Positions 26,279 to 35,690 of a DNA stretch of 64,000 bases are shown in pieces. This stretch comes from Flavobacterium araucananum (GTDB taxonomy: Bacteria > Bacteroidota > Bacteroidia > Flavobacteriales > Flavobacteriaceae). Positions within the stretch are counted from its first letter, which is position 1. Each line of letters starts with the position of its first letter. The stretch is taken from contig NZ_MUGS01000004.1 in assembly GCF_002222055.1 (NCBI RefSeq), positions 248,001 through 312,000 on the forward strand, given 5' to 3'. The position numbers and the translations under genes were made by a program. The notes under the pieces were generated by a model. That model saw only the letters and a program-made list of their open reading frames with translations. It was not told the origin of the DNA and made no database searches.

Positions 26279-26343
26279 TCTCGCAAAGACGCAAAGTCGC
26301 CAAGTTTATGTAATTCCTTTGCGACTTCGCGTCTTTGCGAGAA
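26279..26343. repeat. Palindromic intergenic element (CGCAAAGACGC type); possible terminator
   Basis: TCTCGCAAAGACGCAAAGTC (26279 on) pairs with GACTTCGCGTCTTTGCGAGA at the right side with a spacer of about 20 nt. The arms contain short inner repeats. It lies between the convergent TonB receptor (plus) and the AMP-ligase gene (minus), where it could end transcripts from both sides. It differs in sequence from the other hairpin elements in the window. Confidence 0.85.
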
Positions 26344-26431
26344 ATTCATTAGATAAGCATTAAAAACATTTTCATTAATTTAAATAAATTATGTTCGGAC
26401 TAACAAGAAAACTGAAAACCGCGACTGAATA

Positions 26432-27820
26432 CTAAACTAAACTCTCCATTTCCAGCCATTCCTTCAGCAGCGGATAATTTACTTTTCCGTTTGGCGTAAG
26501 CGGTACATCCTCGATAGGCATTACTTTTAGAGAATTGGCATGAAGATTCAGTTTTGCTTTTAGAACCTTTAAAATTAACTCTTTATTCAAATTCTGATCC
26601 GTATACATAACGGCCAAATGTTTGTCGTTTATTCCTAAACAAATAAACGTTTGTCCGCCCAAAGCATCTTTCAAAAGAAGCTCAGTTTCGTCGAGATTCA
26701 GCCGTACTCCAAATAATTTTACAATTCGTTTTATTCTGCCTACAATATAGTAGTAACCTTCGTCATCTTTTCTGGCTTTATCGCCTGTATAAAGTTTTTC
26801 CTGTTGTTCAAAAAACTGAAGATCGGATCTGACATTGGCATAACCTCCAAAAACATTTGGACCGGTATAAATAAGTTCCGACGTTTCATTGTCGATTTCA
26901 AATTGTCCGTTTTTGACGGGTAAACCAATCGAAGTTCCTTTTCGTAAAAGATCTTTAGGTGGTAAAAAAGCCATTCGCCCACAGGCTTCGGTCTGACCGT
27001 ATTGGGCAAAGAATTGTTTGTCGAATTTCTCACTAAAATCAGCTATGGCTTCGATCAGTTTATGATTTAACATTCCGCCAGTATGCGTAAGATATCTTAG
27101 AGAAGGATGATCTTTTTTGAAAAAACCAATGCTGTACAACATCTCATAAAAATAAGGAACTCCACCTAATGTCGAGTAGCCATATTTTTTAAAATCTGCC
27201 CAGAATTCTTTCTGAAAAGCATCTTTGTCCGTGCATACAATCTGATTTGCTTTGATACAATTTGTTGTAAAAATCGATAAACCGTACACAAAATTTACAG
27301 GCACGTTTAGGGGTACAACATCAGTGGTTCGGATGGGCATATATTCCATAATCGACTTTGCGTTTTGTACCAGGTTTTCATCAGAAAGGCGCACGAATTT
27401 TGGAGAACCTGTTGTTCCGGACGTACTCAGCAATAGCTTTGTCTTGGCATGTATGGGATAAATTAAATTTACATTTCGTTTAAACAGTACTATTGAGTCA
27501 GAAGCATTTACTGCCACGTAGCCTTCTATGGCACTACGAGAAGGATCATAAATATAATAAGGGGTATATTTTTGCTCTAGATTTTCCTTAAAATCCTCCA
27601 ATAATCCCATTCCTAATAAGGCAATTGTGTATCTGCTTTGATAAAAGTTTAGCAATGTTTCTATTGCCGGCAACTGATTATCATTATATATAAAAACGAC
27701 AGAACGCAGATTTTCAATTTCTAAAGACTGATGCATATCTGCAATCGACTTTGAAATTCCTGTGCGCGAATCTGTAAAGATCAGTTTTTCGTTTTTTCGG
27801 ATTAAATCGTATAGTTCCAT
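26432..27820 (-). CDS. AMP-dependent ligase (adenylation enzyme) of the siderophore locus
   Basis: 462 aa. The ANL signatures are STSGTTGSPKFVRLSDENL (P-loop-like A3), QYGQTEACGRM (A5), YTGDKARKDDEGYYYIVGR (A7/A8 region) and PLTPNGKVNYPLL with the A10 lysine. It is short for the family at the N-terminus but has all core motifs. It activates a carboxylic acid as acyl-AMP and probably loads the ACP encoded just upstream (28015-28257). The substrate cannot be read. It is the last gene of the siderophore operon but is separated from the ACP gene by a palindromic repeat, so it may have its own expression. Confidence 0.88.
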   Translation of the reverse strand: MELYDLIRKNEKLIFTDSRTGISKSIADMHQSLEIENLRSVVFIYNDNQLPAIETLLNFYQSRYTIALLGMGLLEDFKENLEQKYTPYYIYDPSRSAIEGYVAVNASDSIVLFKRNVNLIYPIHAKTKLLLSTSGTTGSPKFVRLSDENLVQNAKSIMEYMPIRTTDVVPLNVPVNFVYGLSIFTTNCIKANQIVCTDKDAFQKEFWADFKKYGYSTLGGVPYFYEMLYSIGFFKKDHPSLRYLTHTGGMLNHKLIEAIADFSEKFDKQFFAQYGQTEACGRMAFLPPKDLLRKGTSIGLPVKNGQFEIDNETSELIYTGPNVFGGYANVRSDLQFFEQQEKLYTGDKARKDDEGYYYIVGRIKRIVKLFGVRLNLDETELLLKDALGGQTFICLGINDKHLAVMYTDQNLNKELILKVLKAKLNLHANSLKVMPIEDVPLTPNGKVNYPLLKEWLEMESLV

Positions 27821-27856
27821 AAGTTTAGGTCTATTTTAATCGGTTAAGTTTATATT

Positions 27857-27993
27857 TAACACATAGAAACATAGAAAATTTATATGCAATAAAAGAGTAC
27901 AAAAAGAAACTAGTTTCTCACACATAGCTATGTGTATTTAAACAAGTGAAACGCCTATTTTTAAGTTTACAAAAGCTATGTCTCTATGTGTTT
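27857..27993 (+). repeat. MITE-like palindromic interspersed repeat, copy 2
   Basis: AACACATAGAAACATAG at the left end and CTATGTCTCTATGTGTTT at the right end form a terminal inverted repeat. The inside shares AGTACAAAAAGAAACTAGTTTCTC and AAGTGAAACGCCT-like stretches with the copy at 31714. It separates the ACP and AMP-ligase genes. Confidence 0.85.
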
Positions 27994-28014
27994 AAAAATG
28001 CCTAACGGTTTGTT

Positions 28015-28257
28015 CTAATTAATTTCGAATCCGTATTTTTTAAGGATATCTTTTATTTTAGTTACACTTCCCATTTCAAGAATATCTTCCATTTCGATAG
28101 AGATTTTATAAGTGCTTTCCAGTTCTTCTACCAAAACCAAATGACTCATAGAATCCCATTCGGCGATTGCCTGATATTCTAATTCATCGTTTACAGCTTC
28201 AACAGGAATTTCGAAAGCTCTTGCAAATACGCCATGTAATTGTTCTATTGTACTCAT
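28015..28257 (-). CDS. Acyl carrier protein of the siderophore locus
   Basis: 80 aa. The carrier motif is AEWDSMSHLVLVEELES, with the serine after Asp as the phosphopantetheine site, and the C-terminal helices (MGSVTKIKDILKKYG) are ACP-like. It lies between the MATE exporter gene and the AMP-ligase gene, so the ligase probably loads it. A carrier-bound building block is not needed for classic NIS siderophores, so it may deliver an acyl group or starter unit. Confidence 0.88.
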   Translation of the reverse strand: MSTIEQLHGVFARAFEIPVEAVNDELEYQAIAEWDSMSHLVLVEELESTYKISIEMEDILEMGSVTKIKDILKKYGFEIN

Positions 28258-28302
28258 TTTTATAGTGTTAAAATTAAATTGATTTTTTTATGTGTTGATT
28301 TT

Positions 28303-28401
28303 TTTCACGCAGATTTAGCAGATTACAGCAGATGGACACAGATTTTTTTAAAAATTAAATCAGCCATGATTAGTTTAAATCTTTTTAAAATCTGCGTGAA
28401 A
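28303..28401. repeat. Palindromic intergenic element (TTTCACGCAGATTT type)
   Basis: A 99-bp element with perfect 14-nt ends, TTTCACGCAGATTT (28303-28316) and AAATCTGCGTGAAA (28388-28401). The inside is A/T-rich and carries an AGCAGATTACAGCAGAT duplication. It fills the gap between the ACP and the MATE gene. It is a different family from the CATAGAAACATAG elements. Confidence 0.88.
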
Positions 28402-28408
28402 CAAAATT

Positions 28409-29815
28409 TTAAACTTTGGTATGTTTCCATTTTCCTTTTTTAAAGACAATTATACAGGCTACTGCCAATACAATTTCAGACAAGAGAATGGCTGTAAAAA
28501 CACCATTTGATCCCAGTTCAAAAGATATCCCTAAGGCATAGGCGAGAGGAATCTGAACGATGTAAAACATCAAAATATAAAGCCAGGTTACGACTTTTAC
28601 TTCTCCCGCTGCATTAAGTGCTCTCGAAATTACCATGGTATATCCCAGAAGGATGTATGCCATAGATATAAAATGAATGTATCTGGTACTAAAGGAGATA
28701 ACCTCTGGAATGTCTGTAAAGATCTTGACAACAGGAACGGCAAGAAAAATCCAGGAAATTCCAATTAATACCAGAAATCCCATGTTTAACATTCCGGCTC
28801 TCCATACTGATTTCTCGGCTCTTTCGGGTTGTTTTGCGCCAAGATTTTGTCCGGTTAATATTCCCGCTGCATTGCCAAGACCCCAAGCCGGCATTGTGGC
28901 AATAGAGGTTACCCGTTGTGCAAGAATATATCCCGCCAGTGCATTAGGACCAAAATGGGACATAATTTTGATCATGAATACCCAGCTTGATGCCGGAATA
29001 ATAAATTGAACGGTACCGCCAAAAGCTAGTTTTACAACTCTTTTAAAAATGGACAGATTAAATAATAATTGCGCGAATCCAATTTTCAGGACGGTTTTTC
29101 CTCTTACAAGAAACCATGCCTGATATAATACACCAATAACTCTGGCAATTAAGGTTGCTAGCCCTACACCAAGTAAACCGTAAGCGGGAATTGGTCCCCA
29201 GCCAAAAATGAATATGGGACACAATATAATGTTTAGGGCATTCGAAAGCCAAAGGATTCGCATGGCGGTAGACGCATCTCCGGCGCCACGAAAGATTCCG
29301 TTTATGACGATTCTTAGAATCAGGAATCCGCTGGATGCAAACATAACGATTCCGTAAGACGTTCCTTCCTGAACCATAGCACTCGAAAGTCCCATGGCGC
29401 TCATAATATCAGTTGTCCAGATTGCACAAACGACACTTATAAGTATTGCAATTGGTGTTGTTACATAGATAACCTGCATGGCAGTCTGACCGGCTGCCTT
29501 GAACTTTTTCTCGCCAATTCGTCTGGAAATCATTGCCGATGCTGCGATACCAAGACCTATTGAAACGGAATAACAAAAGGTAATAAATGTAGTGGTTGCT
29601 CCTGCAATAGAAATAGCATTGGTTCCTAGCCGACTCACAAAGAAAAGGTTTGAACACACAAATAAAGATTCCATCAGCAACTCTGCAACCATGGGTACAG
29701 ATAACAAAATGATTGTTTTGTTGATACTTCCGGAGGTAAAATTACTTTCGGTTCCTGCCAGAGAACGCCTTAGAAGCCCAAATAAAGAGCGTGTTTTTAG
29801 AATGGCTTCTTTCAT
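28409..29815 (-). CDS. MATE-family efflux transporter
   Basis: 468 aa with twelve hydrophobic segments. The start region INKTIILLSVPMVAELLMES and the mid-protein repeat (SGFLILRIVINGIFRGAGDA, GWGPIPAYGLLGVGLATLIA) are typical of MATE/NorM antiporters. The protein sits in the inner membrane and exports a small molecule in exchange for Na+ or H+. It overlaps the IucA/IucC gene by 4 nt, so it is very probably the siderophore exporter. Confidence 0.9.
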   Translation of the reverse strand: MKEAILKTRSLFGLLRRSLAGTESNFTSGSINKTIILLSVPMVAELLMESLFVCSNLFFVSRLGTNAISIAGATTTFITFCYSVSIGLGIAASAMISRRIGEKKFKAAGQTAMQVIYVTTPIAILISVVCAIWTTDIMSAMGLSSAMVQEGTSYGIVMFASSGFLILRIVINGIFRGAGDASTAMRILWLSNALNIILCPIFIFGWGPIPAYGLLGVGLATLIARVIGVLYQAWFLVRGKTVLKIGFAQLLFNLSIFKRVVKLAFGGTVQFIIPASSWVFMIKIMSHFGPNALAGYILAQRVTSIATMPAWGLGNAAGILTGQNLGAKQPERAEKSVWRAGMLNMGFLVLIGISWIFLAVPVVKIFTDIPEVISFSTRYIHFISMAYILLGYTMVISRALNAAGEVKVVTWLYILMFYIVQIPLAYALGISFELGSNGVFTAILLSEIVLAVACIIVFKKGKWKHTKV

Positions 29816-31647
29816 GAGTTTTCTTTTTCGATTAACACTTCTTCATTGATCAATTGGTACAACGGATTTGGAATAAAACCGCTTTTTTTCATGTGCGGAA
29901 AACCAACAGTTTCTTCATATCCATTATACAAGCGGCGACTATTAAAAATAAGACGTTTGAATTCCGGAATGAACAAATTGTATTTGTCGAACATATCCTG
30001 TAACTCAGGATGTTCTTCCTGATATTCTAAGATAATATCATGAACGCAATTCCAAAATGAAGTCTCGGTATAATTTGCATTAGTAATTAATACATCGCTC
30101 AGGTATCTGAAAAAGGCATCAAAAACAGCAATAAGTATGGTTAATGGGGCATTTTCCGGATTTGGGGAAGCCACAAACATATTGTCGATAAATTCCTGCG
30201 GGAGTTTTTTCTTTCCTTCTTCATTAATCAAAATATCTCCCACAAAGTCCTGCAAAGCGATTCGTGTAGGTACATAATCCTTTAGAATAAGAATGACGTT
30301 TTGCCCATGCGGATCAATGCATAAAGAATGTTGGTAATAAATTTGTAGTACCGGTTTAAGATACGCCCGCATATAAGCTTTTAGCCATTGCTCTGTAGAA
30401 AGTCCCGATTTTTCGATAAGTTCTTCTGTAAGGCTTTTGCCATGGTCGTCTACATATAATAATGCCGCCATTGTCATTAAATTTTCTCCGTGTTTGAGCG
30501 AATTTATTGGACTCTCGCGCCACATTGCACCCAAATATTCATTGTATTGATAGGGAGGATTTTCGATTTTGCTATAACTTGGATGTGTATAGCTAACAGA
30601 AACCATTTCGCCCAAAAGAACAACTTCCATTTTTTGCAAATGAGCATCTTTTTTAAGGATATCTTTAAGATACCCGGTAAGACGTGGTGCAATCGATAAT
30701 TGCCTTGGACACAAACCTCGAATATGACTTGTATTTAAGATCGACATTGCTGTTTTTACATAATGTTTATTGGGTTTGCTTTGATTAAAAAAGGTACGAA
30801 TGCTTTGCTGGGGACTGTAAATATCCTCTGTTAATTCTAGCACGATAAGATTTTTAGCCGCAATATCATGCGCAAACTGCATGACTAGTTTATTTTGCCA
30901 TTGCCATAAATGCACGGGAATAAAAATATAATCCTCAGGATTTACTTTCGACTGAATTAGTTTGTTTCTAAAAGTTTCCAGTTTTTCAGGACCAATTTCA
31001 TTTTCATAAAATGTTTGTTGGCTCATATCCGTTTGCAGGCGTAAAGTTGCTCTGTTTTTATGAGCAGCAATCCAGACTAATCTTGTTTTTTGACCGGATT
31101 CGGGCGTATAATCTTCATAATCTTCGGAGTCAAAACCTATTCGGCCTTTGTTTACAATAACCCAGGGATGACCATCAAGACTATGTTCTATGGTTTGAAA
31201 ATCGGCATCGGCTAATTTTGCAGCAGACAGGCGACGTCTCGAATGTATAAAAGCATCAGCATATAATGTATGCAACAACTCTTCGATATAATGGGCAAGT
31301 GTAAAAGAATTAATCCCGAAAGTTTCCTGAAGTTCGATGAAGAAATTTGGAACATCAACTTGATCCAGTTTTATTTCATTTTCTATTTTATGAATGCTTT
31401 CTTTGACAATATGCCAGTAATTCAGAAACCTTGGATATGCTGAAAAACTGTAGTAAATATTCTCTTTATCAGTGTCTAATATAAAATGGGTCAGACCATT
31501 TTCTTCGCGGTTAATGATTTGTGGTTTCGCTACATCTTCGCGCATTAATTCTGCGATACTTTTGGCAAGCAGGTTTCGGTTTACTTTATCCCAAGTTGCT
31601 GAGTTGAGATGCTGTGCGTCTTTGAATGTGTTTTCTGGGGTTGTCAT
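29812..31647 (-). CDS. IucA/IucC-type NIS siderophore synthetase
   Basis: 611 aa, normal length. The ATP-binding part has DGHPWVIVNKGRIGF near residue 155, equivalent to the family's GHPxHPxxKxRxGF, then IPVHLWQWQN near 245 and LCPRQLSIAPR near 310; the C-terminal FhuF-like part has DPHGQNVILIL. These enzymes join a carboxylate to an amine or hydroxylamine through an acyl adenylate. It lacks the fused GNAT found in the other NIS protein. It overlaps the MATE gene by 4 nt; upstream it is separated from the hydroxylase gene by a palindromic repeat. It probably does the oligomerising or closing condensation. Confidence 0.92.
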   Translation of the reverse strand: MTTPENTFKDAQHLNSATWDKVNRNLLAKSIAELMREDVAKPQIINREENGLTHFILDTDKENIYYSFSAYPRFLNYWHIVKESIHKIENEIKLDQVDVPNFFIELQETFGINSFTLAHYIEELLHTLYADAFIHSRRRLSAAKLADADFQTIEHSLDGHPWVIVNKGRIGFDSEDYEDYTPESGQKTRLVWIAAHKNRATLRLQTDMSQQTFYENEIGPEKLETFRNKLIQSKVNPEDYIFIPVHLWQWQNKLVMQFAHDIAAKNLIVLELTEDIYSPQQSIRTFFNQSKPNKHYVKTAMSILNTSHIRGLCPRQLSIAPRLTGYLKDILKKDAHLQKMEVVLLGEMVSVSYTHPSYSKIENPPYQYNEYLGAMWRESPINSLKHGENLMTMAALLYVDDHGKSLTEELIEKSGLSTEQWLKAYMRAYLKPVLQIYYQHSLCIDPHGQNVILILKDYVPTRIALQDFVGDILINEEGKKKLPQEFIDNMFVASPNPENAPLTILIAVFDAFFRYLSDVLITNANYTETSFWNCVHDIILEYQEEHPELQDMFDKYNLFIPEFKRLIFNSRRLYNGYEETVGFPHMKKSGFIPNPLYQLINEEVLIEKENS

Positions 31648-31713
31648 TCTTGTAGAATTTATTAAAATCTAATTATTTTATTGCTCTTTTGGCCTGTTTG
31701 GATGCTTAATTTT

Positions 31714-31854
31714 TAACACATAGAAACATAGATTTTATGTATCAAAAAAGAATACAAAAAAGAAACTCATTTCTTCACACATAGCCAGGCTTTGTGAATT
31801 TTAAATAAGTGAAGCGTCTTTTTTTAAGTCCAAAACCTATGTTTCTATGTGTTC
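31714..31854 (+). repeat. MITE-like palindromic interspersed repeat, copy 3
   Basis: AACACATAGAAACATAGATTT at the left and CTATGTTTCTATGTGTT at the right form a clear terminal inverted repeat. The inside matches copy 2 (AGAATACAAAAAAGAAACTC, AAGTGAAGCGTCT) and copy 1 in inverse. It sits between the N-hydroxylase gene and the second NIS synthetase gene. Confidence 0.88.
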
Positions 31855-31884
31855 AATAATTTTTTATGAAGTAAAGACAACAGG

Positions 31885-33225
31885 TTACTCGTTTATTAAT
31901 TCCAAAACATTTGCTTCAGAGAATTCGGGTGTAGTTTTTTGTACACCAAATTGTTGAAAAGCAATTCGTTTTTCGACTTTATAAACTTCACGATTTGCAA
32001 GCTGGTTAATAATGATAGAATTTCTGTACGCACCCATTCCCAAATCAGGAGTAGAAAGACCATGCGTATGAAGTTCTGCATTCTGAACAAAAATGTCCGT
32101 ACCGTTTTTGTCGATCGTATAATTGCGATTTACATTGAACAAACCATTTTCCAGACGGCTAATTTTTGCTTCGATTCCGGATAAAATAGGAGGTTCTTTG
32201 TATTTGTAACCTGTTGCCAGAATAACATAATCACTTTGATCCTCAAAAGGTTGATCCAGTTCTGTATGAACAAAATCTAAAGCATAAGAACCCTTGGTAG
32301 TTTCATTTACGGCTGTAAGGCGCAAATTCGAACGTAACTCTACATTTAGCGGTTTATCTTCGAGACTCATCTCGTACAAACTATCGAAGATTTCGTTTAT
32401 CAATTCCTGATCAATCCCTTTGTAAAGCCCGTGTTGTCTGGCTAAAAGTTGTTTTCGTTTTTGATCAGACAAACTATGAAAGTGATCCACATATTCAGGA
32501 GAAGTTAATTCAAGCGTTAGTTTAGATTTATTATCCAAAGGAAAAAAGTGCGACGAACGCGTAAACCATTTTAGTTGCAATCCGTTTTCTGTGTCGGGCA
32601 AAAGATCACGAAATACTTCGGCAGCACTTTGTCCGGAACCTATTATAGTTACAGCCGTATTTTTAGAAATACGGGATTTAAAATTCAAATAGTTAGAGGC
32701 ATGAATGACATTAGGCAATTCTTCCTGATCTATAAATTCAGGAACATGTGGCGAAGTTCCTGTACCCAGAACAATTTTATTGGCATAATAAGTAGCTGTT
32801 ATGCAAGTTTGGGTATTGATAACCATAATTTTGTAAACATCATCGACATACTCTATTGACACTACTTTGTGCGAGAATTTGCAATTAGGCAATTGATTCG
32901 CGACCCATTTGCAATATTCGTTGTATTCTCGCCTGTAGATAAAGAAGTTTTCGCGAATATAAAATTTATACAAACGTCCGCTTTCTTTACTATAATTAAG
33001 AAAGCTGTATTTATTTGCAGGATCTGCCATGGTGACCAAATCGCCTAAAAACGGAACCTGAAGCGTGGCGTTATTCAACATAAGTCCCGGATGCCAGTCA
33101 AAACTTTCAGACTGATCAAAAAACAGTGCCGAAAGTTCTTCAACGGGTTCTATAAGTGCGGCAAGTCCAAGATTAAAAGGACCAATCCCGATCCCGATTA
33201 CGGAGTATATTTTTTCTGTACGCAT
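31885..33225 (-). CDS. Lysine/diamine N-monooxygenase (IucD/AlcA-like)
   Basis: 446 aa with the ATG at 33225 (MRTEKIYSVIGIGIGPFNLG). The frame continues open 33 codons upstream, but these lie in the preceding gene and lack homology, so the shorter start is preferred. The FAD motif is GIGIGPFNLGLAAL, then FDWHPGLMLNNATLQVPFL, the NADPH-binding IIGSGQSAAEVFRDL and ILATGYKYKEPP. It hydroxylates the side-chain amine of lysine or of cadaverine/putrescine to make the hydroxamate precursor. It lies 17 nt after the IucA/IucC-GNAT gene. Confidence 0.92.
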   Translation of the reverse strand: MRTEKIYSVIGIGIGPFNLGLAALIEPVEELSALFFDQSESFDWHPGLMLNNATLQVPFLGDLVTMADPANKYSFLNYSKESGRLYKFYIRENFFIYRREYNEYCKWVANQLPNCKFSHKVVSIEYVDDVYKIMVINTQTCITATYYANKIVLGTGTSPHVPEFIDQEELPNVIHASNYLNFKSRISKNTAVTIIGSGQSAAEVFRDLLPDTENGLQLKWFTRSSHFFPLDNKSKLTLELTSPEYVDHFHSLSDQKRKQLLARQHGLYKGIDQELINEIFDSLYEMSLEDKPLNVELRSNLRLTAVNETTKGSYALDFVHTELDQPFEDQSDYVILATGYKYKEPPILSGIEAKISRLENGLFNVNRNYTIDKNGTDIFVQNAELHTHGLSTPDLGMGAYRNSIIINQLANREVYKVEKRIAFQQFGVQKTTPEFSEANVLELINE

Positions 33226-33242
33226 TGTGGTATTTTTATAAA

Positions 33243-35690
33243 TTAGATTTGAGGTGCTGAAACGGTATTGTTTTGAAAATCTTTGGCAGCAGGAAATTTT
33301 GCCCAATACCATTCTCTGTAACAAAAATTAAGGTTGGCTTTTTTATGTGGCATTTCGATTACTTTCTCGATTTTAAAACCTACATGTGCTTTATTCATCA
33401 TAGAAGCAATAGAATCTACAGCTCCTTCGCCAACCATTTTGCCTACTTTTATTTCTCCTAATACAAAATCCATCATAGATTGTGTTGCGGGTGAACCGTA
33501 TTTTAGTTTAGGCTCAATAGGAGCAATAAATTGATGTGTTCCGTAATCTGATGGCAGAACATCATAATATTCGCCAACAATATCACGACTTGCCCAATAA
33601 ACTTCGATATTAAAAGTAGGAACGCCGTTTGCTTCTCCAATAAAACTGTGCGAATGATCGCCCGGAAGCAACATTCTGTAATAAGCTTCTAATTCGCGAA
33701 TTGGCCAGTTCATTTGCCATATTTTTAAGGCATGATCGCGATGAAACCATTCATGAAGCATCTCAAGATCTTTGTCAATATCAACGGGACGCAGGGTTAT
33801 GGTTACAGTATCTTTCTCAAAAAAGCGGCTGAAAACAGTTGTGTTTTCTTTAGGATTAATCAGTTTTTTAGAGAAAAAGTGTTTGTTTAGCGGGTTAGGA
33901 TATTTTTTGTAAACCGCCGGATTAGTTCTTGGTGCACTGGCTTCATCCATATTGTTTAAACTCGTCAGGAGATTTCCTTTTATGACTAGTTTGACACTAT
34001 TGGTAAAATGTGCTACAAGACCTGTAGTATCCAGTTCTTCTTCTTTTTTTAAGGCTTCGTAAATAAGATCAAGAAGCGTGCTTTCGTCTGCGAGTTTGTT
34101 TTTGCCCAAGATGTTTACTACTCCAAACAAGTGATTGACTAACAAATAATAACCCCAGAAATCAATAATTCTGCTTTCGGCAATAAAAGACCTGCTCTCT
34201 TTACCAAAATCCGGAATTAAACGTTCCAGTTCTGCTACTTTTCCCTGACGGAAAAAATAGCCCTGATTGTCTCTAAAATATAGTTTGGAAGGAAAAAGAT
34301 TTTCATCAAATTCAACCAGCATATTTTGTTGATGAAACTCAGATCCAAATCCGTATTTATTAAAAATACCTACCAACGGTGTTATGGTAATATTCAGGTA
34401 TTGTCTGAACCATGACAGGGCAGTATCTGTTGCAGTTGCATTTTGTTTTTTTGCAGCTTCATTAATCAGATTAAGTATCCTTGGTGATTCGCCCAAAATG
34501 CCGTCCTGACAAAGAGAAGCAACCATTGTTACATTTTTCTTTGCATTGGCGCCGTGAAAAGGATTTTGACGTATGCTGGTGCTAAAACCATCAATAATTT
34601 TATCCTGGTAAACTACAGCAATAAAAGCAGGATCTGTAAGGAGCTGTATTTGAGGATAATCTTTCTGAATTCCTTTGCCCCAATCTGTTTTCATCAATTG
34701 AGCTGCATCATAACCACGGTTTAATTCATGCAGGTAATTGACACGAAACGAATTGGTAATTTTAACATGCAAAGAGAACTTGTACATCCATTCACTTTCG
34801 GCATTATAAACCGTTCGAACAGATGATGTTGCAGTATAAGATGGTCCAAACTGACCCAGATTAAAAAGAATTTGCCTGTCTTGCATTTCTTTTACTTCCT
34901 TTTGATCCAATAAATAATTGGCTTCCCAGGGATGCGTTGGAACTACTTTGTACTGGGAATAAATTTCTAATAATTCTTTGGTGCGGGCATCTGCATATTT
35001 TGAGATTTCTTCTCTCAGATATTCCGTTATCAAATAATCTTCGGCGCTTTTTTCGATTACATTTTCAGGATGAACAAGAAAAAAGTGTAAACCAAATTTA
35101 CCTCCGGTTTCAGGAGAATATTGTAGTAATTCGTCTTTGTTAAAACCTTCTCTGCTTTTGGGTAACGGATGTACGGTATGACCTAAAATAAGCGATTGTT
35201 CAGATTCTATAAAAGTTTGTTCCGGGCTATTGGCAGTATGATCACTATTGTTGTAGTGTTCGAGATACAAAGCCAGATTGTCGATGCTGTTTTGCATACG
35301 TTTTTGCGTAGGCAAAACATCTATTTCAGGATAATCTGTTTTAGAATAAGCGGCAACAAGCGCCGTAAATTCTATTGGATTGATCTCTCTAAATTCATCA
35401 GAAGTTACATTTCTGGACACAATAGGAAAACCAAAAGAGTGAACGCCACTTTGAGAAAAGTAGGTCAATGGTGCAAAAACTTCCTCGCCAATAGCTGTAA
35501 AATCAACTCTAAGAAAGGAGCTGTGGTCGATCGTCTGCATAAAATCAGCGAGCGTTTGATCGTATTTGGGAATACCTTCGTAACGGCTCCAATTACTAAA
35601 TTCTCTGCAATAACAATTGAGCAGGGATTTAAAATTGACCTGTTCTGCGAGCTGGCGAAAATTAGTTAAGTCTGTGGTATTCATTTCCAT
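33243..35690 (-). CDS. IucA/IucC synthetase fused to GNAT acyltransferase
   Basis: 815 aa. The N-terminal 600 or so residues form a NIS synthetase (LGHTVHPLPKSREGF near 170, VVPTHPWEANYLL near 250, a His-Gln-Gln-Asn metal/ATP loop near 460). A C-terminal domain from about 640 has the IucB/RhbD-type acyltransferase pattern (WFHRDHALKIWQMNWPI, HSFIGEANGVPTFNIEVYW, ending with CYREWYW). One polypeptide could both acylate the hydroxylamine and condense the product. In most pathways these are separate proteins, while such fusions occur in some bacteria. The gene overlaps the decarboxylase by 29 nt; the start at 35690 or the ATG 6 nt later are both possible. Confidence 0.92.
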   Translation of the reverse strand: MEMNTTDLTNFRQLAEQVNFKSLLNCYCREFSNWSRYEGIPKYDQTLADFMQTIDHSSFLRVDFTAIGEEVFAPLTYFSQSGVHSFGFPIVSRNVTSDEFREINPIEFTALVAAYSKTDYPEIDVLPTQKRMQNSIDNLALYLEHYNNSDHTANSPEQTFIESEQSLILGHTVHPLPKSREGFNKDELLQYSPETGGKFGLHFFLVHPENVIEKSAEDYLITEYLREEISKYADARTKELLEIYSQYKVVPTHPWEANYLLDQKEVKEMQDRQILFNLGQFGPSYTATSSVRTVYNAESEWMYKFSLHVKITNSFRVNYLHELNRGYDAAQLMKTDWGKGIQKDYPQIQLLTDPAFIAVVYQDKIIDGFSTSIRQNPFHGANAKKNVTMVASLCQDGILGESPRILNLINEAAKKQNATATDTALSWFRQYLNITITPLVGIFNKYGFGSEFHQQNMLVEFDENLFPSKLYFRDNQGYFFRQGKVAELERLIPDFGKESRSFIAESRIIDFWGYYLLVNHLFGVVNILGKNKLADESTLLDLIYEALKKEEELDTTGLVAHFTNSVKLVIKGNLLTSLNNMDEASAPRTNPAVYKKYPNPLNKHFFSKKLINPKENTTVFSRFFEKDTVTITLRPVDIDKDLEMLHEWFHRDHALKIWQMNWPIRELEAYYRMLLPGDHSHSFIGEANGVPTFNIEVYWASRDIVGEYYDVLPSDYGTHQFIAPIEPKLKYGSPATQSMMDFVLGEIKVGKMVGEGAVDSIASMMNKAHVGFKIEKVIEMPHKKANLNFCYREWYWAKFPAAKDFQNNTVSAPQI

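Noticed and set aside
31885..33324. Longer hydroxylase start at 33324
   Set aside because: The extra 33 residues overlap the preceding gene and show no family similarity; the ATG at 33225 directly precedes the conserved FAD motif.
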